This document shows, one piece after another, positions 11,701 to 22,822 of a DNA stretch of 64,000 nucleotides; positions within the stretch are counted from its first letter, which is position 1, and every line of letters starts with the position of its first letter. The stretch is from Progne subis subis. Its lineage: Eukaryota > Chordata > Aves > Passeriformes > Hirundinidae. The stretch covers positions 1,784,384 to 1,848,383 of the forward strand of contig JAKJHU010000038.1 of NCBI GenBank assembly GCA_022316685.1, read 5' to 3'. The notes under the pieces are model-generated. The model saw only the letters and a list, made by a program, of their open reading frames with translations, made no database searches and was not told the DNA's origin. The position numbers were made by a program, and so were the translations under genes.

Positions 11701-14528
11701 TGCATTAGGCTATTATTAATCAACTTAGTACTAATGATAATGACTTCTAATTTTGTAAAAGATGTGTCAAAAGGCCCCAAAACAAGCTGCAATATCCCAT
11801 GAAGATATTCCCAGTAAATCCTCCTTACGATATGTCCCACAGTCTTGTCAATAATTTATTCACAATGCAGCGGAGTACGGGACTCTGAATGAAAAAAACT
11901 TAATGAGCATAGGTCCCGGTCTCAGGTTTTAATCTTTGATCTCAGAGGGTCAAGTCTGGGCTAAAATTTTTATATAATATTTTTTTTGTTGTCACCTAGC
12001 TTATTTAATTTCCAAAAGCACTATCAAATTCTCTAGTCACTTCTCCACATAGGCCCAATCTCTGTTTCTCTAAGTTGTTTCCCGTAAACATTACAATAGA
12101 AAACCAAGGAATAACTGACTAATCGTTTGGCCAGTTGTTAACAATACCATTTGTTACCATGTTACATGCCACAGCCCAGGCCATATGCATGATATTATGG
12201 TTTGGTTTCATCATCTTTCTGTGAGTGCTTTGTGTGAAGTTACACGTTGCATGTTCAGCAGATTTGTTATCACTGAAAAGACACAGGTTTATTTCCCCAT
12301 CACCACTTCTGTGTTCTTCTCCCTGCCTTTCTCATAACTGGTGCTTTTCTGATCTGTAGAAGGAAAGAAGACAATCTGGGGAACAAAGGGAAGAAAAGGA
12401 ACTCACCTTTCAGTGAGTACAAGCTCTTAAAAACTTACCCAGATGTGATGCGCAATTTCATGTCAAAATTAAAACAGCCTAGGCTATAGGCACCTGCAGA
12501 ATTAGAATGTTTGGTGGTGACATGGTAGAGCAGCCTTGTGAAGAGCTTTCTCAAGGCAGAACATCTCTAGTACTGTTTAGAAATTTGACAGCCTAGGCAC
12601 CCTAGGCACACCTTTTTTACCCGGATCTTACTTCTGTTTTGAACTATGATTTTAAAACACATCACACAGGGCAGAGTTATCTTGCAATATCTTTATATGG
12701 CATGGGACATCTGTCCTTTTACAGATGTTATAGAGTTATTTACCAGCAATACAACACTTCCATCCTTTGTACAGACTAATCAACTCAAGAAACAATTGGT
12801 TTAGTTATTATTTAAAATCCTCTACTGAAATTTAACCAAGTCTTCTTTTTTTTGGCTATGCCTTTCTGCTTTCAACTACTTAAAGACTTGTTTTTCTAAT
12901 ATGTGTCCAAAGAGTTATCTGATTTCCCACTCTCATCCAGTGGCAGACTTCCATCAGCCAAATTTGAATCAGATTCACAGTGGTATTGTATCTGTTGATA
13001 TTTCATCTGATTTACTACAGTATCCCTTCAGTCTCCAACTTTGCTTTTCCTATTGTGTAATAGGACTTCCTCCCTAAATGATTTTGTATTATTAGTGAAT
13101 TCCTTGTACGCGTGTGGTTTCTTAGCTATGGTAAACTTCCATTTACTTTACATGTATCCTTACCTCTACAGGCTTGGGGTAACCCCATTTCTCTGTGACA
13201 CAAGAAAAAAAACTGAGTTTCAGACGAAAAAATAATAAAAAAATACACGGGAACCAGCTGCAGAAAACCTCTCCCTATTTTCTTCAAATTTTCTATGCCT
13301 ATATAAAAAAAATAGGTCGAGCACATTAATTAGTATAGATCAAGTCAAGTCAAAAGATGGGTTTATTGCTTCATTATAGCCTGAAATTAATTTTGTGATT
13401 GAGCAATATTATGTAAAACAACTTCAAAATATGGTTTATTGCTCAATAGTAGTTTGCAGCTTGAAGTCACAAGAAGGTTAAAAACAGCCCCGCTCCCAGT
13501 GAAGAAAAAATTACAGTGTATGTTCAAATCACAACATTCTCTTCATAGCCAGAACTAGACAGCCTTTGGCATCTTCCAGCCTTTTGACTGGTTGGAAGTG
13601 TAACAGGAAAATGTTAGTCCACAACTGAACTCTATGAAATCCAAAGTACCTATACACTTAATAAATAAAAATAATAATAATTAAAAAAAAATTTAAAAAC
13701 CCAACCAAAACCAACCCTGTATCTTAATAATTATATGTTATCTAAGCAGAAGAAGAAATGATTAATTTAAGAGATACACTTTACAAAACAATTCATCCTA
13801 AGTCTAGCCTGAAGAACTGCATTTTCATAGTGCTTGTGGTGCTACATTTTCTCTGGCTACGTTTTCCCCACTCCTGGATCAAGCTTCTGTGGTACTGAAC
13901 TTTCCTTTCTCTTTTTGGGACATGGAAGAGAGCCAAAAGAGAAACTTTCCTAGGGCAGCATTTCTGGCATTTCGATTTTCAACTTTCATAAATTCCAGCT
14001 GCCTAGGAAAACCACACCTCGCAAGCATTACTCAAAGTGCACTGCAACCCCCGGGCGAGGATAAACAAGTACTTGCGGGGAAAAAAAGAAAAAAAAGAAA
14101 AGGAAAAAGAAAAAAAAAGAAAAAAAAAAAAAAAAAAAAAAAGCCACCAAAAAACCCCCAAACAACCCAAACCCCATACGTAGCAATTTTGGCTTCTTAC
14201 AAGGGACTTTTTGTCCCTTCTCCGGAAATGCTGTCTTCCCTAAACCGCGGACCGAGTGCTGCGCTCCCGCTGTCACCCGCTATCGGCCCCGGGGAGGCCC
14301 GGCTCCCCCGCAGCCCCGCGCCGACCCGGGCCCCCACGCACCGATGCCCTGGATGAAGACGAAGCCCGTGACGATGAGGACGGGGTGCCAGTTGAATTCC
14401 GCCGCGCTGCCGTCCCAGCTCAGCCCCTCGCGGTAGTGGAAGACCCAGACGAGGGAGAGGATGACCGACACGAAGCCGACCAGCAGCGCAGAGGCCAGCA
14501 GCGCCAAGAATCGGCCGTAGTCCTCCAT
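5818..14528 (-). CDS. CYBRD1: Cytochrome b reductase 1 (duodenal cytochrome b), complete 4-exon CDS
   Basis: Six-helix cytochrome b561 family protein that passes electrons from cytoplasmic ascorbate through two b hemes to ferric iron (or cupric copper) on the outer or lumenal face, feeding non-heme iron uptake. Coding joins are 14528-14342, 9284-9076, 6499-6345 and 6118-5818 (852 nt, 283 residues; human about 286). All introns are GT-AG with phases 1, 0 and 2. The four heme-ligand histidines are present at residues 48, 84, 118 and 157. The ascorbate-side basic residues K77, K81 and R150 and the metal-side H106 also match the human positions with an offset of 2. The start ATG has A at -3 and G at +4. 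The C-terminus ends in the conserved DEAGQRSTM. The gene looks intact. Family and function come from established knowledge; the residues are read from the sequence. Confidence 0.96.
6345..6499 (-). CDS. CYBRD1: CYBRD1 coding exon 3
   Basis: Encodes residues 133-183 plus two bases: [20 protein letters not shown] (heme ligand H157) and [10 protein letters not shown]. Acceptor GGTTTTAG; donor GCATT|GTAAGTA. Confidence 0.95.
6500..9075 (-). other. CYBRD1: CYBRD1 intron 2
   Basis: AT-rich intron. Its only distinct element is the pure A tract near 8677. Open frames here (for example 7805-8194 plus) show no family resemblance. Confidence 0.8.
8677..8715 (+). repeat. Uninterrupted poly(A) tract, 39 A
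   Basis: A pure run of 39 A between TAGCTG and GCTGTT in CYBRD1 intron 2. It has no recognisable retroposed sequence next to it. The length is likely polymorphic or only approximate in the assembly. Confidence 0.9.
9076..9284 (-). CDS. CYBRD1: CYBRD1 coding exon 2
   Basis: Encodes residues 63-132 ([15 protein letters not shown] through [10 protein letters not shown]). Carries heme ligands H84 and H118, ascorbate-side K77 and K81, and H106. Acceptor TTTCATCAG; donor TCCAG|GTCAGA. Ends in phase 0 after LQ, as in the human gene. Confidence 0.95.
10130..10160. repeat. Perfect 15-bp inverted repeat, 1-nt spacer
   Basis: TTCAGTGATGTAATC, then one T, then its exact reverse complement, in CYBRD1 intron 1. 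No known element was recognised around it. Confidence 0.85.
11040..11692 (-). mobile_element. CR1 LINE fragment, 5'-truncated, degraded
   Basis: Read on the minus strand, 11585-11361 encodes the C-terminal end of a CR1 reverse transcriptase ([36 protein letters not shown]). The CR1 3' UTR follows, including phrases resembling ACACTTCCAGGGAT and GGGCAACC on the plus strand. It stops near 11040 at a decayed version of the ATTCTATG-type 3' repeat. Matching CR1 sequence also extends upstream to about 11690 and then fades, as expected of 5' truncation. CR1 is the dominant LINE of birds. It lies in the same orientation as CYBRD1, within intron 1, and is not functional. Confidence 0.85.
14080..14143 (+). 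repeat. A-rich purine tract
   Basis: About 64 bp of A interrupted only by single or paired G, directly beside the GC-rich CYBRD1 promoter, where base composition switches abruptly. On the CYBRD1 transcript strand this is a T/C tract inside intron 1. Confidence 0.85.
14342..14528 (-). CDS. CYBRD1: CYBRD1 coding exon 1
   Basis: Encodes residues 1-62 plus the first base of codon 63: a hydrophobic first helix ([13 protein letters not shown]), then the NWHPV motif holding heme ligand H48. The donor reads ATCG|GTGCGT on the minus strand. GC-rich, inside the promoter CpG island. Confidence 0.95.
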
Positions 14529-14590
14529 CTTTCGAGCCCCGTGCGCGGCAGCGAGCCCCGCGAGGGAGGGGCGAGCGGCGCCGGGCGGGG

Positions 14591-14649
14591 TCGGGCTCGG
14601 GCTCGGACTCGGACTCGGACTCGGACCCGGCGGGGACGGGACGGGACGG
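14591..14649. repeat. GC-rich hexamer and pentamer tandem repeats in the CYBRD1 5' region
   Basis: Repeated CGGGCT/CGGACT hexamers (14591-14628) are followed by GGGAC pentamers (14633-14649), about 60-120 bp upstream of the CYBRD1 start codon. They would lie in the 5' UTR or core promoter. Confidence 0.75.
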
Positions 14650-17600
14650 ACAGAGCAGGGGCGGGAGCAGGGCGGCACTCCGCGCTCCTCCGCGACCTCC
14701 ACCCTGCCCGCTCCCAGCGTCCCGCCGCACTCAGAACTCCGCCTTCGAAAAGAATCTTCTGTGTCAGCCTGTCCCCTGCCGTGGTGGCAGCCCGACTGCG
14801 CTCAGGAAGGCAGCCAAGCAAGGGAGCTGGTGGTCACGGGTTTTGTGCCGAGGGGCTATTGTGGAGCTTGGGGAGTTTACAGACCCACCATAAAGATAAC
14901 CCACCGCAGTCATATGCGCTTACAGATAAAGCAGGAGCGCTGTTAGGATGAAGAGACAGACAGCGCTTACGGAAAATGCCGTGGAGCAGGAGCGCGCTTA
15001 AAGACGCTGATGTACTTACCTGGAGCACAGTCTTGCCATCGTGATCGCCCCCTTCTCACTGGATTCATTGAGTGCTGCAAATATAGAGCAGATACGAACC
15101 AGGTTCATATGTGGAGTCTGGCCTAAGAATGCAGGAGGATGTGGACATTGTTCTGTTGAATAGCACAAATATATCCACTAGCAAAGAAAGGGAATGCGTA
15201 AAACTTCGACAATTCCAATAGGCATGGAAGGGTCCATTGCAGGGAAGCTAGAGAGGAAAACAGGAGGAAACAAAACAGAATTGCAAAAGAGGCAATAGGC
15301 AACCTGCCAAAAATATAACATGATAGATTAGACCAGTTTGGTGAAATCATGTAGTCGGCAGTTACTTTTTGGTTTGGTGTAGAACATTCAGCTGGCTCTG
15401 AAGCCTGTCAGATCTAGTAGGAGGATATGTCCAAACATATATTCAACACTAATTTTCTGGTATTCGATTAGCTTACTTTTAAAATATATATAGTGTTGAA
15501 CTACATATGAACTAGAAGTTTGTTAACTGATCGTGAGAAAAAAAATACTATTTAGTCTGGCTACCATTTGAGCTCTGGTGTCCCACACTTAAACTGAGGC
15601 CTAGAAAATTAAAGGAAACAGTTTTACTAAACTTAAAATAGTTTCATAAATAGAATGAATACTGCCAATTCAAACACCTTACTTACTGAAGTGTTGGAAA
15701 TACCTACATAGAGACATGAAGACCAAGCCAAATTGGATGGTGATGCAAATATAATTCTTCATTATTGTCTTTAATCTCCTAAAAATAGATGATGACGTTT
15801 TAAAGAAAAGCTTGACTTGAGTAGCACTTGTATTTAGCTTTAGTTTGCATGGACTTGAGGTGACCTGCATTCAGGATTTAACTGGTTGCTCATTCTACTC
15901 ACAATGGTGAGTAGAACACTTGTATTGTTAAATTTCACAAGTTACAGCATCTAAGAGAAGCTCTAAGCCCTAAATCTTCTGATGAATGCACTCATGCATA
16001 ATCTTGCAAGGGTGCTAGTTTGTCATTAGCTTATGAGGCACACAGGTCATCTCAATATTATTGTCAGAAAAATTTTACCTTTGTAACTGACATAAATGTT
16101 TATTTTCATTTGCCTCCTCTGAACCTAAATCTCCCAACTGCAAAATGCTTCCAGTTCCTACTGATTTCAACAAGCTTTGATTACATCCAGTATCCCAACC
16201 ATCCCATTTAGGAATCTTCTCCTGAAGTGGATTTTACTTAAGCTAAAACTATATCTCTCAGAAGACTTTCATGAATTTCTATATCTCAAACTGGTTTACC
16301 CTGTCAAAGCAGCAAATAGCAAGAGCACACACAAAATTCTATTGAAGTGAATAGGAAGCCTAGTTTTACCAAATAATGATGAACAAATTTTTTAAAAAAT
16401 AAAATTGAAGAAATTCTAAAGCTTAGAGATTGTTAAATAAACCAAACCAGAACAAAGTGCAAAATAAATTGTTAGACAAAGTGAAATGTTCTTTTTGGAA
16501 CATCCGTAATGCAGAAGGGATTTCAGGCAGCACCATTAGTAACTCTTGCCTGTATTTCTCTGCATTTCCTGTTCTGCCACCTCTTCTTGCCCACCTGGTG
16601 CAAATATCAGATTGGTACAGAATCAGAAGCAATCCTTAGCACAGCTACGATGTCCAAGTGGATTTCATCTTTACTTGGGGGTGGGAACTCAACACGATAC
16701 AGTTGACTGCTGAGGGCTGAATGACGCACTTGATAATCTGGAAAATAACCCCCCACTGGTATAACAATGAAACTATCCTGTATGGGGCTTTCAAGTGTCT
16801 TGGGCCTGCTTTTGTTAACCACTACTGTGGATAGATTCTACAGCAGTTCATAATCTCTATTATTTTTCAGAGCTTCTGTCTCCTAGAGACAATGGTATTT
16901 TTTCAGTACATTGCCAACACTGTCATTGCGTGTTCCCTATCAGCAGTTCTGTTGGGAGGTGATCTAACATGCACTTCTTTCTTTTTCTGCATTGCCAGAT
17001 GTAGGATAACTGTGACTTCAGACCTGGAAGAACTTCAAAGCAGACAGACAAAATAAGACCTATGAAACAGACAGATTCACAGAAGAGGTAGCAATGGATT
17101 CCTGCCAGTATTACATGTGTGGTACTTGGTGACTGCTGTCATCAATGCTATACCATTCATACATTTTGAGAGCAGCAGCCTAAGCATAAGTGTACATAAA
17201 TGCCTATCTAAGGAACACACCATGTCACCATAAGCCATTATTTTCTGCTGCTGATGTAACTTTTTTAATACAGGAAGTGTTTCTAGTTTCAAGTGACCAA
17301 TAACTGACTTGTCAGAGCTGTAAGATTAGAATCTCTTTTACCAGCTACAACTTTATCTCTTTTTTTCCATGCTGGACAAGTAATTTATGATATAAGCCTT
17401 AGACCTGGATATTCCTGATAAGTTACAGCATCCCTTAAAGCATTTGCATAAGTTTTTCAGAAACCTGATGGCTGTTCGTTTTGTAAACAAACAAAGTGCT
17501 GAGATTGTCCAGTCAGCTTTTTTCTGGCAGCTAGTTTAGCTGACTGTTGTGGAAGCTTTAGAAACACCTCTGTAGAAGTAAATCTTATCAAGAGAAGTCA

Positions 17601-18498
17601 CTCCTTCATATCTTACAAGTTTCTAGGCTGGGAAACTCCACCTGGGTCTCTAAACAGCTATATTATATAAACAGATAAATATCAAATACAAATAAAGGGC
17701 TAGCACCTTTGGGATTCCAATTTTGGTTCTTTGTCCTGAGCCAGTCATTGAGATGTCATGGTGAAGTGGAAAATAAAAAGTGATTTTGTTGAAGTAGAAA
17801 TGCTGGAAGTATGCTGCTTTGGTCCACAAAACAAAATGTTCCTAAGACAGCCATAAAATCAAGCCAGCTTTCAGGTAGTACAAAGAAGAGGTAGGGGCAT
17901 TACAAAAGGCTAAAATAGGAAGAGTGTGGTGTCAAGATTCGGTAGTTTCCTAGATTTCCATTGCCCCAGAGCATGGAAATGTGCACAACCATGCTGTAAA
18001 TTGCATGTTAGAGGCAGGCAATATCCAAAGTTGAGATTAACTGCAGATCCAGAAGATAATAGGGAAAATTGCCAATGTATGAGTCCGAATACAGAACATC
18101 CAAGTAAACACGTTAACAGAATAATTTTCCTGCCTGTCTTCTGGCAAGCAGCTGTTACTGGGGACTGTCTGGAGAGCCTGCAAGCCTATCATGTGGAACA
18201 CATTGCTTCTCCTGCAGCTTCTCAAGTAAGCCAGAATTCTTGAGTCACTTTGTGGAGTAATTCCAGTGAATAGCTTTCCCTTCCATGGTTTCTTTTTTCT
18301 TCCTGAGAAGAATGTGCCCTTACTCTTCCCTAAAAATACAATACTGTCAGCAACACAGTACTCCTTCTCCACTCAGGCAAGAATAAGGCATTTGTACTCC
18401 CAGTTTACTAAATGAATTATTAACCTATACCAAGCGGTTCTTAACAGTCACATTATCGTACACTTCATTCTGCTAGGATACCTAGTTCCTTTTATCAA

Positions 18499-18520
18499 AA
18501 AAAAAAAAAAAAAAAAAAGC
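18499..18520 (+). repeat. Poly(A) tract followed by poly(C)
   Basis: About 22 A, then GCAG and a run of C. Simple sequence. Confidence 0.8.
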
Positions 18521-19489
18521 AGCCCCCCCAAAAGCAATCTATTTTTGCAGTTAATCTTTTCATTAGTCAAAGCAAGCATTTTGATTACTTTATTAAATCT
18601 ATAAATATTTTAATGTACTAGCATAAAATTATTTTCTATATTCTTTCTAATTCTTTCTATATTTATAAGAATATAATAACCTGAAGATTTTGATCATCAT
18701 TTTGTAATTTCAGTAAAATGGAAATAAATATTATAGTTGTAGAAATGCCAAGTCTAGCAATCAGAGAGCTTCAAGTGGTCTTCTCTAAATTGTTGATACA
18801 ATTCAGTTATTATTGGTGAGGCATTGCTACAGACATATTAGATCAAATCCAGAAAAAATAAGCTCTTTAAAGGTTTTCTAGTGTAGCAATATTTGTCAGT
18901 TAGAAAAGAACTCAGTTGCTGTTCTATATATTCCTTTGTGGTTCAGTCTTAGAAAACCAGTTTTACTACTTCCCCTTTTTTGCACTTACCATTTAGGATT
19001 TGTTCATTCTGGCAACAGCATAAAGTTTGTTTCCAACACCCTTTGGTGCAATCCAGCATGAATTCACTAGCCCATGACCTTTTTAATTACTAGACTAACA
19101 TTTTGCTTTTTGCAGGCAGAGTGCTCAGAGACCCTGCTTTAAGCAGCAAACAGCAGTTCCTCCCAGCTGTTCTTTCAGAAAGCACTCAGCCTAATGCCAC
19201 TCTACACAGGTGTCCTTTCTAGCAGGTATTCCTTTTAACAATCTTTATTATAACTGGGAACCAAATTAATTTATTAGATGTTCCATTTTGTGGGATAGCT
19301 GTTTTTCCATAAGGAAAAAAATTCTTGCTGTTGAGTTTTTGACAACTGTTACTGTTATTAGTTATTGTTAAGTAATATAAAAGGTATTTTTTTCAATGAG
19401 AGGAAAATAAAAGACAAAATGAGAATAAAATGAGCAAGAAACTGTGCTGTCAAAGTACCTGGATATATCCAGAAACAAGACAAAACAAC

Positions 19490-19560
19490 AACACCCCCCC
19501 CCAAAAAAAAAACCAACAGCAATGAAAAAAAGCCACCAAAATCCCACACAAACACCAAAA

Positions 19561-19600
<40 letters not shown>
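19490..19600 (+). repeat. A/C-rich tract with (CA)n microsatellite
   Basis: Starts with C and A homopolymers (19492-19512), then mixed A/C-rich sequence, then about 18 uninterrupted CA units at 19562-19597. The reverse-strand open frame across it (VCVCV...) is a repeat artefact. Confidence 0.9.
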
Positions 19601-19605
<5 letters not shown>

Positions 19606-20768
19606 ACAGTTTCTCCACACTGAAAATGCAGAAAGTTTGGGTGAAGTTACCTAATTGTGAATGCTGGCAAAAGTGGCTAAGATCCCTTCAACTCTGTTTG
19701 AAATACGCATTTGAGAGTCTTTCCTCATATTAACAGCTCACTTATATATTTACATCTCTCTGCATAGGTATATATAATCTTTTTCCCTTGGGAACCTAGT
19801 GCTAGTGAAAATAATGGAAGCATAGGCCATAAGCCTTTCAGGTTTGATCTTTTAAAGGATGCATTTGAAACTGCATTTGATGTAATTAATTGAGGCTTTA
19901 TCTGCATACTCTGGAAACCAGGGCATGAGGGGCTAAGCACCCCCTGAAAATCACAGGAAGCAAGAGTACTCACAATTTCATGCTAACCATTCCTTAGTCT
20001 GATTTTTTTGAAATAAAAAACTACCACTAAATAGGTTTCCTGATCATGAAGAAGTTAGGTATTGCCTATGAGAAGTGAAGAAAATTTTTGTCTTCTCTTA
20101 ATCTAATGCAGTAATTTATATTTAATATCAATTTGACACAAGGCAGGAGCACACCCTTGCCAGTGACTAAAAAATGTTTGTATATAAAATCTCCTGGCAA
20201 AGCAAAGTACTAACTTCTTTTCTGGTGGATGAGTTTTTGTTTAGAAATTTAACTTGAAGTAAAAGCAGTTGATTCAGGTAGGCTGCCACCAAGCATGCAG
20301 GTATTTGTGTTTGGTTTAGATACAGTTATTTTAAACAGTGTAAAAACCACTGGTTTGTGGTCAGCATTTTCCTCCCATTTAAACACAAGGTTTTTTCAGA
20401 ATTTTCTGAAATTTTTCTCTGCAGAGGTACAGAAGGCAACTCACAGCTTAAAAAACACAAACCGTAAGCATTTAATGATTCTGCTTCTTTAGTGTGTTCC
20501 AGACCATAAGTAGGGTGCCAAGACACTCAGAAGTTTTCAGGACTAGTCATTTGGGCTTATCTATTCTTAAATAGCTTTCAAAGCGTTTTAAAGAAAATGG
20601 AAATCTCTTCTGTTTCTGAATGAAAATGTACTACGTGGGATCTGCCAGGATGGAATATCTGGTGTTATATGGAGCACAGCAACAGTGTGCATTTAGAGTG
20701 ATAGAATTTCTTACACAAAATCCAATCCTCAAAGTCTGGCCTGCTTTTGGTCACTACAAATTGCTGCA

Positions 20769-21016
20769 TCAAAAAAAAAAAAAAAACAACCAACCAACCA
20801 ACCAAAAAAACCCACCAAAACAAAAACAAAAAAATCCCAAACAAACAAAAAACACCACAAAAAAAACCCCAACCCCAAAACCAAACCAAACCAAACCAAC
20901 AAAAACCCAACCAAACAAAAAAACCCTACAAAACAAAAAACACCCCCCCCAAAAACACCAAAAAAACCCAAACAAAAACAAACAAACAAAGAAAACCAAT
21001 AAAAAACCAAAAAAGC
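20769..21016 (+). repeat. A/C-only low-complexity tract (about 250 bp)
   Basis: Nearly every base is A or C, built from shifting CCAA, CCAAA and CAAA motifs with homopolymer runs. Almost no G or T appears over about 220 bp. The apparent proteins across it (Lys/Asn/Pro/Thr-rich on plus, Phe/Gly/Val/Leu-rich on minus) are artefacts. Confidence 0.9.
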
Positions 21017-21977
21017 ATATCAACCCATTGATGTACATTTATATATTTAGCAGACTTTGTAAGTCTGCCATGGCTTCAAAATTAGCCATTATGACACATA
21101 GTAAACTCCTGAAAGCTACGGCTTGTCTTCATGAACTTGCACTATTTAATAAATGATGAAGTTTCAATGTCTTTCTCTGGGAGGAACTGCTTCAAAAAGC
21201 CAAACAGCAATGAGCATAAAATTTAAGTATCTGCTTAAAAGTTGGGTCTTCTGTCCTAAGAGCACAGCTTCATATTAGTTTTCCCCTTCATCTATTACTT
21301 ACATAGTTATAAAATAGCAGTAACAAACAGGAGTTCTTTCCTGGACCCAAAGTGAAAACTTATGGAAGATAGGGTGGAAGTTCCGTATTGCTGCTGCCCT
21401 TTATTTCTACTGTTGTTTCGTTACCTTTTTAAATGTCCTTTTTGTGTTTTTTTTTCTTTCTACAATTGTAATTCACTTTTTATTTTGCATTGGATTTTCT
21501 TTAAAAACTCACAATAGAAATTTTTTATCATTTTTCTAAAACTCTTCTCTATTGCATCATCTAGAATGATCCAAGTTATTGAGTAAAGCCTGGAGAGTTA
21601 CCGTGCTTATGATGACAGTGATGTTAGCGAGTTCTCTTTTGATAAGCTATGCTCCTGAACCCATCTTTGGCTTGCATTTGGAAAAACTTTATCACCATGA
21701 AGTCTACAGCCCATGTTTTGTTGTTGTGGGTGTTTTTTAATTTAAAATGAAAGCTTTCAAAAGCTCTGCAGATTCTGAATCTAGCACATAGAACTCCAAT
21801 GTATCAGATAGGCTGCACACAGTAATAAGGGTAAATAGCTGGGAGCTTTGGATCAGACTGAACAACTCCTGACCCTTAACAGGGTCAGGCATAGAATTGC
21901 TGCAGATAGAGATAGATAAATATATCTGTATGTAAAAACATATAAAATGTATTCTACTGCCTTTTAAATATATATGA

Positions 21978-22696
21978 TTTATTAATCTTTCTCTTTAAAC
22001 CAAAGAATACACAACCAGAAAATCTGAGTGATTTTATTTCTCACACAAAACCAAGAGAAGGATTTTGTCTAAGCGGTTTAATGGTAACACTACAACTTTC
22101 ATACTACATACAAAATTCATCCTAGATAGTTTTACATACTTTGATTAATTAGCAGTTTGTATTAGAGTTGCATAGGTAAAACTATATAAGACAGATCACA
22201 GCAGATGGCAGATAGTAAATCCATGTCTTCCTCCTTCAAGTCCAGTATTTCAATCCTATTGCTGAAGAGAAGCAATAAATGCTGCATCTAGCATTAATGA
22301 TGAACTGGTGAATACATGAAAAGCCATGGTGAACTATAGGCAAGCGTACAGTGACACAAAGAAAAAAAGAAACAAGACCTTATGTACTAATAGTACAAAA
22401 TGTTAAGATTAAATCCAGCCAGAAAAACTGGTAGTTGACTACTATGTATGGAGTCCTTAAATAGCATCCAAAAGTCTCTGTAGCTGGTGTTTATGGCTTA
22501 GATATATACAAAAGTTCTTCCTACTTGTTTTACAAAACATTTTCTGCTTCTTTTTTCATACATTAAGAATCATCATCTTTTGCGGCATCCTTCAATAGCA
22601 TCCAAAAGTCTCTGTAGCTGGTGTTTATGGCTTAAATATATACAAAAGTTCTTCCTCCTTTTTTTTACTAAGCACTTCCTGGGTTTTTCTATAGCA
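21978..22696 (-). other. DCAF17: DCAF17 3' UTR with candidate poly(A) signals
   Basis: Minus-strand AATAAA signals (TTTATT on plus) at 22033-22038 and 21978-21983 would give a 3' UTR of about 0.66-0.72 kb. It includes the downstream copy of the 134-bp duplication. The actual cleavage site is unknown. Confidence 0.45.
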
Positions 22697-22722
22697 TTAA
22701 GAATCATCATCTCTTGCAGTAT
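22455..22722. repeat. 134-bp tandem duplication spanning the DCAF17 stop codon
   Basis: Two copies, 22455-22588 and 22589-22722, offset by exactly 134 bp and clearly the same sequence with scattered substitutions. The 22589-22722 copy holds the last codons and TAA of DCAF17. The other copy lies downstream in the 3' UTR and repeats the GATGATGATTCTTAA end. Confidence 0.9.
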
Positions 22723-22822
22723 CACATACCATTTGGTAAACATAACAACTGAATCTCCTGTTAGGCTTCTGTTCTATATGTAATACGAGGTCTTTGTCAA
22801 AGTAAACTTCATGACTGTAAGT
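22697..22822 (-). CDS. DCAF17: DCAF17 terminal coding exon
   Basis: Encodes TYSHEVYFDKDLVLHIEQ, KPNRRFSCYVYQM, then a short acidic tail (DTARDDDS) and TAA. The tail is shorter than human. The stop lies inside the upstream (transcript sense) copy of a 134-bp tandem duplication. Confidence 0.93.
   Translation of the reverse strand, partial: TYSHEVYFDKDLVLHIEQKPNRRFSCYVYQMVCDTARDDDS

Larger units (their letters stand above)
9285..14341 (-). other. CYBRD1: CYBRD1 intron 1
   Basis: Largest CYBRD1 intron. It contains the inverted repeat at 10130, the CR1 fragment and, close to exon 1, a purine-rich A tract. Otherwise AT-rich with no recognised element. Confidence 0.85.
14220..14750. promoter_or_regulatory. 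CpG island and promoter of CYBRD1
   Basis: Sharp rise in G+C and CpG covering CYBRD1 exon 1 and its 5' side, against AT-rich surroundings. The transcription start is not visible but should lie just above 14528. Overlapping long open frames on both strands in this interval are composition artefacts. Confidence 0.8.
14760..21970. other. CYBRD1-DCAF17 intergenic region
   Basis: Head-to-tail spacing between the CYBRD1 promoter and the DCAF17 3' end. No exon resembling a known protein was seen. Contents: an A tract at 18499, a CA microsatellite at 19562 and a long A/C-only tract at 20769. Short open frames look random. Confidence 0.7.

Noticed and set aside
11361..11840. Frames of 74-85 codons that could look like a host gene
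   Set aside because: The minus-strand one is the C-terminal end of CR1 reverse transcriptase; the others are shadows of the same LINE.
13889..14356. 155-codon plus-strand frame
   Set aside because: Crosses the A-rich purine tract and then the GC-rich promoter; no recognisable domain.
14197..14951. Long overlapping frames (140-231 codons) on both strands at the CYBRD1 promoter
   Set aside because: High GC makes stops rare. Only the frame matching CYBRD1 exon 1 up to the donor at 14341 is real; the rest is read-through or shadow.
20620..21156. 178-codon plus-strand frame and several 80-94-codon minus frames
   Set aside because: They run across the A/C-only tract; Lys/Asn/Pro/Thr or Phe/Gly/Val composition is dictated by the repeat.
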